DNA of 15,648 nt from positions 1-15,648 of the forward strand of contig WRCJ01000034.1 in the NCBI GenBank assembly GCA_009784085.1. Direction: 5' to 3'. Positions 1 to 7,100 of the stretch are shown here, one piece after another (the first letter of the stretch is position 1; each line of letters starts with the position of its first letter). This DNA is from Oscillospiraceae bacterium (GTDB taxonomy: Bacteria > Bacillota > Clostridia > Oscillospirales > UBA929). A program made the position numbers and the translations under genes. Under the pieces are notes generated by a model. It searched no databases, was not told the DNA's origin, and saw only the letters and a list, made by a program, of their open reading frames with translations.

Positions 1-50
1 AAGGCGTTGACCATTGGATTGCATGGGGACTACGAGGGGGGCTGACATCC

Positions 51-260
51 ATGTATGGGCATCATCACCATGGGCACCATGGGCACCACGGTGGGTTCCA
101 CGGGCATCACCATCACGGGCATCATCACCACCATCACTATGGGTTCGGGAGGAGGCCACGCTATCGTCGCGGCATGGGTTGCGGATGTTGCGGATGCCTG
201 CTTCCCCTGTTGGGTTTTTTCGGGCTTGCGATTTCCCTCCTGCTGACGGTTATCCTATAG
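51..260 (+). CDS. Histidine-rich small membrane protein (69 aa)
   Basis: No family is recognised. The 69-residue product has three visible parts. Residues 1-29 contain 19 histidines in runs of two to six separated by glycine. Residues 34-41 are Arg-rich, followed by a CGCCGC cluster with four cysteines at about 44-49. Residues 50-69 are a hydrophobic tail long enough for one membrane span. A GAGGGGGG Shine-Dalgarno at 35-42 precedes the ATG by about 8 bases, which supports real translation. The His and Cys content suggests binding of Ni, Zn, Cu or Co next to the membrane, with the Arg-rich stretch probably keeping the His-rich part cytosolic; this is inference. It lies upstream of hom on the same strand, but hom has its own promoter in between. 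A different frame also stays open through this stretch, so composition alone is not proof, but the start context and clear domain division favour this frame. Confidence 0.65.
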   Translation: MYGHHHHGHHGHHGGFHGHHHHGHHHHHHYGFGRRPRYRRGMGCGCCGCLLPLLGFFGLAISLLLTVIL

Positions 261-380
261 AAACGAAACCACGGTCATGCCACAGTCATGCCATAGCCGT
301 CTCCGCGCCACTTGTCGCTATCCGTTTGTCGTCATCTGTTTGTATTTTATCAAAATGTACAAGAAACTTACCGAAACACC

Positions 381-409
381 TTGTCAGAATGACGATACCA
401 TGCTATAAT
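381..409 (+). promoter_or_regulatory. Sigma-A-type promoter of hom
   Basis: TTGTCA at 381-386 is separated by exactly 17 bases from TATAAT at 404-409. A TG dinucleotide at 401-402 makes an extended -10 element (TGCTATAAT). Transcription would begin near 416, giving a leader of about 35 bases before the hom start codon. This is the best promoter match in the window. Confidence 0.8.
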
Positions 410-451
410 GTTACAATATTTCCTCGCGCACGGGAAGGGAGGCGCGCCCCT

Positions 452-1597
452 ATGGTGGGTTTGGCCCTGTTGGGTTATGGCGTAGTGGGGTCCGGCGTGG
501 CGGAGCTACTGCAAAAGAACGCCGCGCACATTGAGAAAAAAGCCGGTGGCAAGATCGGGTTGCGCCATATCCTGGACATCCGCGACCTATCGCGGACGCC
601 ATACGCGGATTTGGCAACGCAAGATTTTTCCCAGATAGAAAATGACCCGGATGTACAGGTTATCGTCGAGTGCATCGGCGGCGTGGGCACGGCCTTGGAC
701 TATGTCAGCCGCGCGTTGCGGGCAGGCAAGCATGTGATCACGTCCAACAAGGAGCTGGTCGCCGAGCATGGCGCCGAGTTGCTGGCGATGGCCAAAGAGC
801 GCAACTTGAATTTCCTTTTCGAGGGAAGCGTGGGCGGGGGCATCCCGGTGCTACGCCCCCTGGCGCAATGCTTGGCCGCCAATCAGCTGTATGAGATTGT
901 CGGCATCCTCAACGGTACGTCAAACTACATCCTCACCCGCATGTTGCACCAAAGCGCGTCCTTTGACGAGGCGTTGCGCGAGGCCAAGTCCTATGGATAT
1001 GCCGAATCCAATCCTGTCGACGATGTCTCCGGCAGGGACGCTTGCCGGAAAATCTGCGTGTTGGCCTCCTTGGCCAGTGGCCGCCATGTCTATCCCGCAC
1101 AGGTCGACACGGAGGGGATCACGCAGATCGGCGGCTCCGATATGCGTTTTGCCCAGCGAAACGGCTACCGCGTGAAATTGCTCGGGCGCGCGATCTTTCG
1201 GGAACCGGCCGTCTGCAACGTGATTTACGTGGCGCCCCATTTGGTACCGGAAGACCACCCGCTGGCGGGCGTGCATGATGTGTTCAACGCGGTCTGGATA
1301 CACGGGGACACCGTCGGGGAGGTCATGTTCTATGGGCGCGGCGCCGGCCGCGAGCCCACCGCCTCGGCGATTGCGGCGGATATCATCGATACGGCCAAGC
1401 ATATGACCGCGCGCAAGTGGCTGGGTTGGGACCCTTCCGACAGCCGTGAGCGCCTATCGCCCGTGGAGTTGCCATCGGTCTGGTATGTGCGCACGGCGCA
1501 GGGCGGGCAACTCACGGAGCCGATGACGGCCCGCAAGTACGATGCGTGGGCGAGGACCCTGCCCAAAGAGCCTGAGTATAGGATGAGGGTCCTGTAG
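452..1597 (+). CDS. hom: Homoserine dehydrogenase, short form without ACT domain
   Basis: Reduces aspartate semialdehyde to homoserine with NAD(P)H in the cytosol, the branch step to threonine and methionine. The start at 452 is chosen because AGGGAGG at about 436-442 precedes it, the promoter ends at 409, and residue 2 onward matches the family start; the frame is open back to position 14 but that extension is not homologous. The product is 381 residues. Visible motifs are the nucleotide-binding GYGVVGSG (9-16), TSNKELVAEHG (97-107) with the conserved Lys100, EGSVGGGIP (124-132), NGTSNYILTRM (154-164) and NPVDDVSGRDACRK (187-200). Bacterial Hom proteins usually run to about 430 residues with a C-terminal regulatory ACT domain. 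Here only about 40 residues follow the catalytic part, ending in RMRVL, so there is no room for it. I recall similarly short forms in some clostridia. The enzyme may therefore not be inhibited by threonine in the usual way. lysC follows 105 bases downstream. Confidence 0.93.
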   Translation: MVGLALLGYGVVGSGVAELLQKNAAHIEKKAGGKIGLRHILDIRDLSRTPYADLATQDFSQIENDPDVQVIVECIGGVGTALDYVSRALRAGKHVITSNKELVAEHGAELLAMAKERNLNFLFEGSVGGGIPVLRPLAQCLAANQLYEIVGILNGTSNYILTRMLHQSASFDEALREAKSYGYAESNPVDDVSGRDACRKICVLASLASGRHVYPAQVDTEGITQIGGSDMRFAQRNGYRVKLLGRAIFREPAVCNVIYVAPHLVPEDHPLAGVHDVFNAVWIHGDTVGEVMFYGRGAGREPTASAIAADIIDTAKHMTARKWLGWDPSDSRERLSPVELPSVWYVRTAQGGQLTEPMTARKYDAWARTLPKEPEYRMRVL

Positions 1598-1598
1598 G

Positions 1599-1640
1599 GC
1601 ACATTGGCCCAGCGCACATTGGCCCAGTACGCATTGGCTT
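1599..1640 (+). repeat. 15-bp tandem repeat downstream of hom
   Basis: Two nearly identical 15-base units reading GCACATTGGCCCAG(C/T) lie at 1599-1613 and 1614-1628. A degenerate third copy (ACGCATTGGCTT) follows at 1629-1640. The repeat begins two bases after the hom stop codon and fills much of the hom-lysC gap. It has no obvious hairpin or T-tract, so it is not a typical terminator. Confidence 0.6.
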
Positions 1641-1702
1641 AATACATAGGGGCGTGTTCGCGCGTCGTGATATTATTTTTATAGATTTTGGGAGGGACCA
1701 GC

Positions 1703-2908
1703 ATGGCTCTAATTGTCCAAAAATACGGCGGATCTTCGGTGGCTGACGCAGACTGCATGCGCCGGGTGGCCGCGCGTGTCGCCGATGCCTACCGCCAGGG
1801 GAATGATGTCGTGGTGGTTTTGTCGGCGCAGGGGGATACGACCGACGATCTGATAGCCAAAGCGCATGAACTCAACCCCAATCCGTCGCCCCGCGAGCTG
1901 GATATGTTGCTGGCCAACGGCGAGCAGATTTCCACCTCCCTGTTTGCCATGACCATGGAGACCATGGGGCTACCCGCGATCTCGCTGACGGGATGGCAGA
2001 TTGGCCTCCTCACCAACACAAACTACGGGAGCGCCCGTATCAAGAAGTTCATCGGCAATCGTGTCAAGATGGAGCTGGATCGAAAAAATATCGTCGTGGT
2101 GGCCGGATTCCAGGGCATGAACCGTTATGACGACGTGACCACGTTGGGGCGCGGCGGGTCGGACACCACAGCGGTGGCCGTGGCGGCTATTTTGCACGCC
2201 GATGTGTGCCAGATATTTACCGACGTGGACGGCATATACACGGCGGATCCGCGCCTGGTGAAAGGGGCGCATAAGCTCGACGAGATTACGTACGATGAAA
2301 TGCTGGAATTGGCTTCGTTGGGCGCGCGGGTGCTACACAACCGATCGGTGGAAATGGCGAAGCGATACCACGTGCCCCTGACCGTACTGTCCAGCTTTTC
2401 CCAGACGCCAGGAACCCAAGTCAAGGAGGTTTTTAAAGTGGAGCAAATGAATGTCAGCGGCGTGGCCAAAGACGATGATGTGGCGCGTATAGCCTTGGTG
2501 GGGTTGCCCGATGCACCCGGTATCGCTTTCGCCCTGTTTTCCCTGATGGCCCGCAAGAACGTCAATGTAGACATTATCCTGCAATCCATCGGCAGGGGGG
2601 GTACCAAGGATATCAGTTTCACGGTTTCGAAGGATCATCTGGAGTTGGCCCGACGGACCTTGGAAGACAGCCGGGAACGCCTCGGGTTCGAGGACTTGAT
2701 CATCAGCGACACCATCAGCAAGATCTCTATCGTCGGCGCGGGCATGGTGAACAACCCGGGCGTGGCCGCCCAAATGTTTGAGGCCCTCGCCTCGGCCAAC
2801 ATCAATATTCAGATGATTTCCACCAGCGAAATCAAGGTCTCTGTCCTCGTCGACAGCATGGATGCCAAACGGGCCGTGCAGGCAATCCATGATAAGTTCT
2901 TCAACTGA
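1703..2908 (+). CDS. lysC: Aspartate kinase (LysC/aspartokinase II type)
   Basis: Phosphorylates aspartate to aspartyl phosphate, the first step to lysine, threonine, methionine and diaminopimelate for peptidoglycan. The product is 401 residues, close to the 408 of B. subtilis LysC. The ATG at 1703 is chosen because GGGAGGG at 1690-1696 sits 6 bases ahead; an in-frame TTG at 1688 would place this site inside the gene. The kinase domain shows KYGGSS (7-12), GRGGSDTTAVA (about 150-160) and FTDVDGIYTADPR (about 171-184). Two ACT domains follow, roughly at 265-335 (FSLMARKNVNVDIILQS) and 340-400 (GAGMVNNPGVAAQMFEAL), the usual site of lysine feedback inhibition. A strong internal Shine-Dalgarno before codon 246 suggests that a separate regulatory beta subunit is also made. 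No convincing promoter was found directly upstream, so transcription probably comes from the hom promoter. A terminator follows the gene. Confidence 0.95.
   Translation: MALIVQKYGGSSVADADCMRRVAARVADAYRQGNDVVVVLSAQGDTTDDLIAKAHELNPNPSPRELDMLLANGEQISTSLFAMTMETMGLPAISLTGWQIGLLTNTNYGSARIKKFIGNRVKMELDRKNIVVVAGFQGMNRYDDVTTLGRGGSDTTAVAVAAILHADVCQIFTDVDGIYTADPRLVKGAHKLDEITYDEMLELASLGARVLHNRSVEMAKRYHVPLTVLSSFSQTPGTQVKEVFKVEQMNVSGVAKDDDVARIALVGLPDAPGIAFALFSLMARKNVNVDIILQSIGRGGTKDISFTVSKDHLELARRTLEDSRERLGFEDLIISDTISKISIVGAGMVNNPGVAAQMFEALASANINIQMISTSEIKVSVLVDSMDAKRAVQAIHDKFFN
2423..2908 (+). other. Internal translation start for a LysC beta subunit
   Basis: AAGGAGG at 2423-2429 lies inside lysC, 8 bases before an in-frame GTG at 2438 (codon 246). 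An in-frame ATG follows at 2447. Starting at GTG 2438 gives a 156-residue protein consisting only of the ACT-domain half. In B. subtilis, LysC is known to be made as an alpha chain and a beta chain from an internal start at about codon 246, giving an alpha2beta2 enzyme. The position here matches that arrangement, so the same dual product is likely. Confidence 0.65.
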
Positions 2909-2914
2909 CCCGCA

Positions 2915-2948
2915 CGGGGCCCGGTATCCGGTTCGCCCTAGTTTTTTT
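2915..2948 (+). terminator. Probable intrinsic terminator of lysC
   Basis: GGGC (2917-2920) pairs with GCCC (2935-2938), and CCGG (2921-2924) with CCGG (2928-2931). The loop is TAT and there is a three-base bulge. A run of seven T (2942-2948) follows. It lies 7 bases after the lysC stop and just ahead of the promoter for the sigma factor gene. Confidence 0.6.
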
Positions 2949-2967
2949 CGTAATTTTCTGAAAACGC

Positions 2968-2997
2968 TTGACAACGCCCGTTGTTTTCGCATATAAT
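2968..2997 (+). promoter_or_regulatory. Sigma-A-type promoter of the SigH-like gene
   Basis: A perfect TTGACA at 2968-2973 is followed 18 bases later by a perfect TATAAT at 2992-2997. The start codon of the sigma factor gene lies 36 bases beyond the -10 box. Confidence 0.75.
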
Positions 2998-3033
2998 AAC
3001 CTTGGTATACGTTTATGAAGCGAAGTGGGTTGC

Positions 3034-3675
3034 ATGACAGAAAGCTTGGCCTCAAGGGCAGCGGCCGCCCCAGCGGATATGGCCCTGCTTGCTGATGGGG
3101 AGCTGTGCCACATAGCGCAACAGGGCGACGGCGGCGCGGCCGATCTTTTAGTTAGGCGTTATTTCAAAGAGGTTTGGTCGGCGGCAGGCAGGTTTTTTTT
3201 GTCAGGCGGAGAGCGTGAGGATTTAGTTCAAGAGGGTTTGTTGGGTCTGCTCAAGGCGATTAGGACATACTGCCCGGATCGCCAGGCGTCTTTTCGGACT
3301 TTCGCGCGGATGTGTATCCGCAACAAACTCTGCTCCGCGGTAAAAGCGGCCAATCGTGACAAACACGCGCCGTTAAATTCCTATATATCCATTGGGACCC
3401 CTTCGGCAGACCATGGAGGGCATCCCGCAACGGACTTTGCCTTGCATCCTGAGAGCCACCTTGACCCGGAATCGCTCATCATCGGGCGCGAAGAGGAGTC
3501 GGAGTTCGTCGGCATATGGAAAGAACACCTGTCGGGCTTGGAAGCCGAGATTTTGGGGCATTATCTGGAAGGGCTGAGCTATCAGGAGATAGCGGCCATC
3601 ACGCACAGATCCCCCAAGACGGTGGATAACGCCGTCCGACGCGCCAGGACAAAGCTGGCTAGCCTTTGGCGATAG
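3034..3675 (+). CDS. sigH: RNA polymerase sigma factor, SigH (Spo0H) family
   Basis: A sigma-70-family factor that would direct RNA polymerase to a special promoter set; in spore formers SigH drives early sporulation and transition-state genes. The 213-residue length fits SigH (218 in B. subtilis). Region 2 is at about 35-105 and contains EREDLVQEGLLGLLKAIRTY (60-79). Next comes the SigH-like stretch RDKHAPLNSY (108-117). Region 4 is at about 166-211 with the helix-turn-helix LSYQEIAAITHRSPKTVDNA (181-200). There is no room for regions 1.1 or 3. The ATG at 3034 is preferred to a GTG at 3025, but the Shine-Dalgarno is weak (GAAGTGGG at about 3022), so the start is less certain. The gene is flanked by the lysC terminator and its own promoter, so it is probably transcribed separately. 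Whether the organism sporulates cannot be told from this window. About 120 bases follow with no clear gene or signal. Confidence 0.88.
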   Translation: MTESLASRAAAAPADMALLADGELCHIAQQGDGGAADLLVRRYFKEVWSAAGRFFLSGGEREDLVQEGLLGLLKAIRTYCPDRQASFRTFARMCIRNKLCSAVKAANRDKHAPLNSYISIGTPSADHGGHPATDFALHPESHLDPESLIIGREEESEFVGIWKEHLSGLEAEILGHYLEGLSYQEIAAITHRSPKTVDNAVRRARTKLASLWR

Positions 3676-3796
3676 CAGGGAACACCTGCCGCGCATATTT
3701 TACCCCCGTGCCCACTGGGAACCTGAGCCGCTTCGCATCCGATGCCGCTAGACGACCCTGTTCACGGGCGGACCGAGTCAAAGAGAGGGAAAAACT

Positions 3797-4075
3797 ATGT
3801 ACGAAGACAAAACCCTGAAGTGCAAAGAGTGTGGCGAAGATTTTATCTTCACCGCCGGTGAGCAGGAATTCTATGCTGAACGCGGTTTCATGAACGAGCC
3901 GCAGCGTTGCAAGGGATGCCGCGACGCGCGCAAGAACGCCTCCCGTTCTCCCAGAGAATTCTTCACCGCCATCTGCGCGTCCTGCGGCGGAGAGGCCAAG
4001 GTGCCCTTCGAACCCAAGACCGATCGTCCGGTCTATTGCAGTGACTGTTTTGCCCGCATGAGGGAAAACGGTTAA
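3797..4075 (+). CDS. Double zinc-ribbon domain protein (92 aa)
   Basis: A small cytosolic zinc-binding protein of a type common in clostridia; its function is not known to me. Two four-cysteine sites are visible. The first is C9-x2-C12 with C38-x2-C41, resembling the zf-trcl ribbon, including its EQEFYAERGF stretch (22-31). The second is C60-x2-C63 with C81-x2-C84, containing the CxxCGGEAKVPFEP pattern typical of the partner ribbon. Residues 42-55 form a basic linker. AGAGGG at about 3784 gives a good ribosome binding site. The gene is 121 bases downstream of sigH, with no distinct promoter seen between them, so read-through from sigH is possible. It ends at the bidirectional terminator shared with polC. 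Confidence 0.85.
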   Translation: MYEDKTLKCKECGEDFIFTAGEQEFYAERGFMNEPQRCKGCRDARKNASRSPREFFTAICASCGGEAKVPFEPKTDRPVYCSDCFARMRENG

Positions 4076-4088
4076 CTTCTGCCAGGAC

Positions 4089-4123
4089 AAAAAAAGCCCT
4101 GCCGGGTGCGGCAGGGCTTTTTT
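4089..4123. terminator. Bidirectional intrinsic terminator between the zinc-ribbon gene and polC
   Basis: A perfect 9-bp stem, GCCCTGCCG (4096-4104) with CGGCAGGGC (4109-4117), encloses a GGTG loop. It is preceded by seven A (4089-4095) and followed by six T (4118-4123), so it forms a good intrinsic terminator on both strands. It sits between the convergent ends of the zinc-ribbon gene (stop at 4075) and polC (stop at 4148). Confidence 0.9.
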
Positions 4124-4147
4124 CGTGCCTTTTTTCCTTTTTTTTCC

Positions 4148-7100
4148 CTACAGGAACATGTCGAACAGGCTGAGCTGGGCGCTACGGGGCAACTCCCCAA
4201 AGGCGCCCACGTCTACAAGCAGTTGCACATGGTTCCGGGACACCTTGGCGCAACGGGTGGATAGGTCGTCCACCGACAAGAAAGCCGCCGCCCTCCGCTG
4301 GGTCTCGATGTCCAGCGCCGCTGTTTCGCCCAGCCCGGGCAACGAGACAAAAGGCGGCCGCAACGCCCCATCCTCCGGCGAGAAGAATTTCGGGCCGGAT
4401 ACCCGCACGTCCAGCGGGAGGAAGCGAAAGCCGCGTTTGTAGAACTCATAGCACACCTCCAGCGTGGAGAACTCCTCCTCCTGGGCGGCGGTGGGCGTGG
4501 CCAGGTTTTCCAGTTCTTTGATCCGCGCCATGACCACATTCTCGCCGCGCGTCATGAGCGTCGCGTCGAAAGAGCCGGCGCGGATACTGAAATAGGCGGC
4601 ATAGAATTCGAGGGGCCGGTGTACCTTGAACCAGGCGATGCGGAAGGCCATGAGGACATAGGCCACCGCGTGGGCCTTGGGGAACAGGTACTTGATTTTC
4701 CGGCAGGATTCGATGTACCATTCCGGCACGCGGGCGGCGCGCATGGCCGCCTCCCAATCGGGTAGCAGGCCCCGGCCGCGGCGCACGCTCTCCATGACGG
4801 TGAACGCCAGCTTGCGATCGAGCCCCATCGATATCAGGTAGAGCATGATGTCGTCGCGGCAGCAGATGACCTCGCGCAACGTGGCGCAACCCGACTTGAT
4901 CAGTTCGGCGGCGTTGCCCAGCCAGACGTCGGTGCCATGGGACAAGCCGGAGATGCGCACCAGATCGTCAAACGTTTTCGGCTTGGTGGCGGTGAGGATC
5001 TCGCGGACAAACTTGGTGCCGAATTCCGGGATAGCGCAGGCGCCCGTCCGCCCCAGCAGGGGATCCGGAGAGAGCCCCAACGCCTTGGGCGATACGAACA
5101 GGCTCATCGTGTCCGGGTCGTCCAGCGGGATATCTTGGGCCTTCGCGCCGGTTTTCTCTTCCAAAAACCGGATCATCGTGGGGTCGTCATGCCCCAGCAA
5201 GTCGAGTTTGAGCAGGTTTTCTTCTATCGCGTGGTAATCGAAATGCGTGGTGATGACATCGCCGGATTTGTCCGCCGGGTGTTGCACGGGGCAGAATTCA
5301 TAGATCTCGTTTTCGCGGGGGAGGATAATCAGCCCCCCGGGGTGCTGTCCCGTGGTGCGCTTCACGCCCACGCACCCGGCTACCAGGCGGGCGACCTCGG
5401 CGTGCGAGGCTTCGCGGCCCCGCTCTTCCAAGTATTTCAGGACAAATCCGATGGCGGTTTTTTGGCCAAGCGTGCCGATGGTGCCGGCGCGGAACACCTT
5501 GCCCTCGCCAAAGAACTCGATGGCATGCTGATGCGCCCGCGCCTGGTAGTCGCCCGAAAAATTCAGGTCGACATCGGGGGTTTTGTCGCCTTCAAAGCCC
5601 ATGAAGGTGGCGAACGGGATATCAAAGCCATCCTTCCCATACATTGTCCCGCAAGCCGGGCAGGTTTTGTCGGGCAGGTTGGCGCCGCAGGCGGCCGTTG
5701 TCTCTGGGAAGGCCCAGCCCTTGCATTGGGGGCATCGATAGTGGGGCGGCAGGGCATTGACCTCGGTGATGCCGATCAAGAAGGCCACGACGGAGGAGCC
5801 TACCGACCCCCGCGAACCGACAAGATACCCCTCGCGTAGCGATCGTTCGACCAGTTTTTGGGAGATCATGTAGATGATGTCATAGCCCTTCCCGATGATG
5901 GCGTCCAATTCGATCCCCATCCGCTCGGAGAGTACGGGCGGCAAGCTCTCCCCATACAGATGGGCGGCTCGCTTTACGCTCATCGCGCGCAGTTCTTCGG
6001 CCGTACCGTCTATTTTGGGGAAGAATTCCCCCCGCCGTATGGGCGATATCTCCTCGCACCATGCCGCGATTTCATGGGGATCGTCGATCACGACCCGCGC
6101 GGCTTCGTCGCCGAGATAGGCGAACTCCTCCAGCATCTCGCCGGTGGTCTTGAAGTACAGCGGCAACTCCCTGTCCGGATCCGGCATCTGTTTGCCGGCC
6201 AACAGAATCCGGCGGTATATCTCGTCCTCCGGATTTAAAAAATGCACATCGCCGGTGGCGGCTACCGGTTTGCCCAGCGCGCGGCCTATCCGGAGCACCA
6301 TGCGGTTGAACTCCTTGAGCTGTTCCGTGTCGCGGGCCATGCCGTTGGATAGCATGAAGGCGTTGTTGCCAAGGGGCTGGATTTCCAGGTAGTCGTAATA
6401 GGCGGCGATGCGCCGGCATTCTTCTTCGGATTTCCCGGCCACAATGGCGGAAAACAACTCGCCGCGCTCGCAGGCAGAGCCAACGATAAGCCCTTCCCGG
6501 TACTCGTCCAGCAGGGCTCGCGGGATATTGGCCCGGCCCTTGAAGTGCTCGATATGCGCCAGGGATACCAGCTTGTACAGGTTGAACAGGCCGGTCTGGT
6601 TGCGCGCGAGGAGGATGATATGATTGCTACGCGATTTCTCCTTTTCCTTTTCCTTCTCGGCCTTGGGGGCGGATAAATAGCCCTCACAGCCGTAGATGAC
6701 CTTGATCTTGTTCCCCAGCGCGGCGTATTTCCTTTGCGCGGCCAAGGCATCCGGGAAGGCATGCAGTACGCCATGGTCCGTGATCGCCACCGCCGCATGG
6801 CCCCAGACGGCGGCGGTACGCACGGCGGCGGCCGCGTCGGTGGTGGCGTCCAACGCCGACATGCGCGTGTGCAGGTGCAACTCCACCCGGCGGCGGCCCG
6901 GCGGCGCGGTATCCGCGCGTTCCACACGGGGCGCCGGCGCCAGGCCGGTCGGCCGCAAGACAACGCCGCCGGTTTTGTCCCGCGCGTCGACCTCCATGCG
7001 CCCCCCCACGCGCAGGCGCGCGCCGGCCTTCAAGCCGGCGATCCCCGCCAACTCCTCGCCCTTGAGGTATCGGGCCACCCGCACGGAGTCGGTGTAGTCG

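Noticed and set aside
262..300. Direct repeat of GTCATGCCA near 275-291
   Set aside because: Only two short copies with no promoter, hairpin or coding role visible.
14..451. Extension of hom upstream to position 14
   Set aside because: The added residues are low-complexity, are not homologous to Hom and span the hom promoter and the His-rich gene.
2333..3055. Minus-strand open frame of 240 codons opposite lysC
   Set aside because: Antisense to the conserved ACT domains and to the lysC terminator and sigH promoter.
4937..5839. Long plus-strand open frame of 300 codons opposite polC
   Set aside because: It lies wholly antisense to conserved PolC motifs, has no recognisable domain and is typical of G+C-rich shadow frames.
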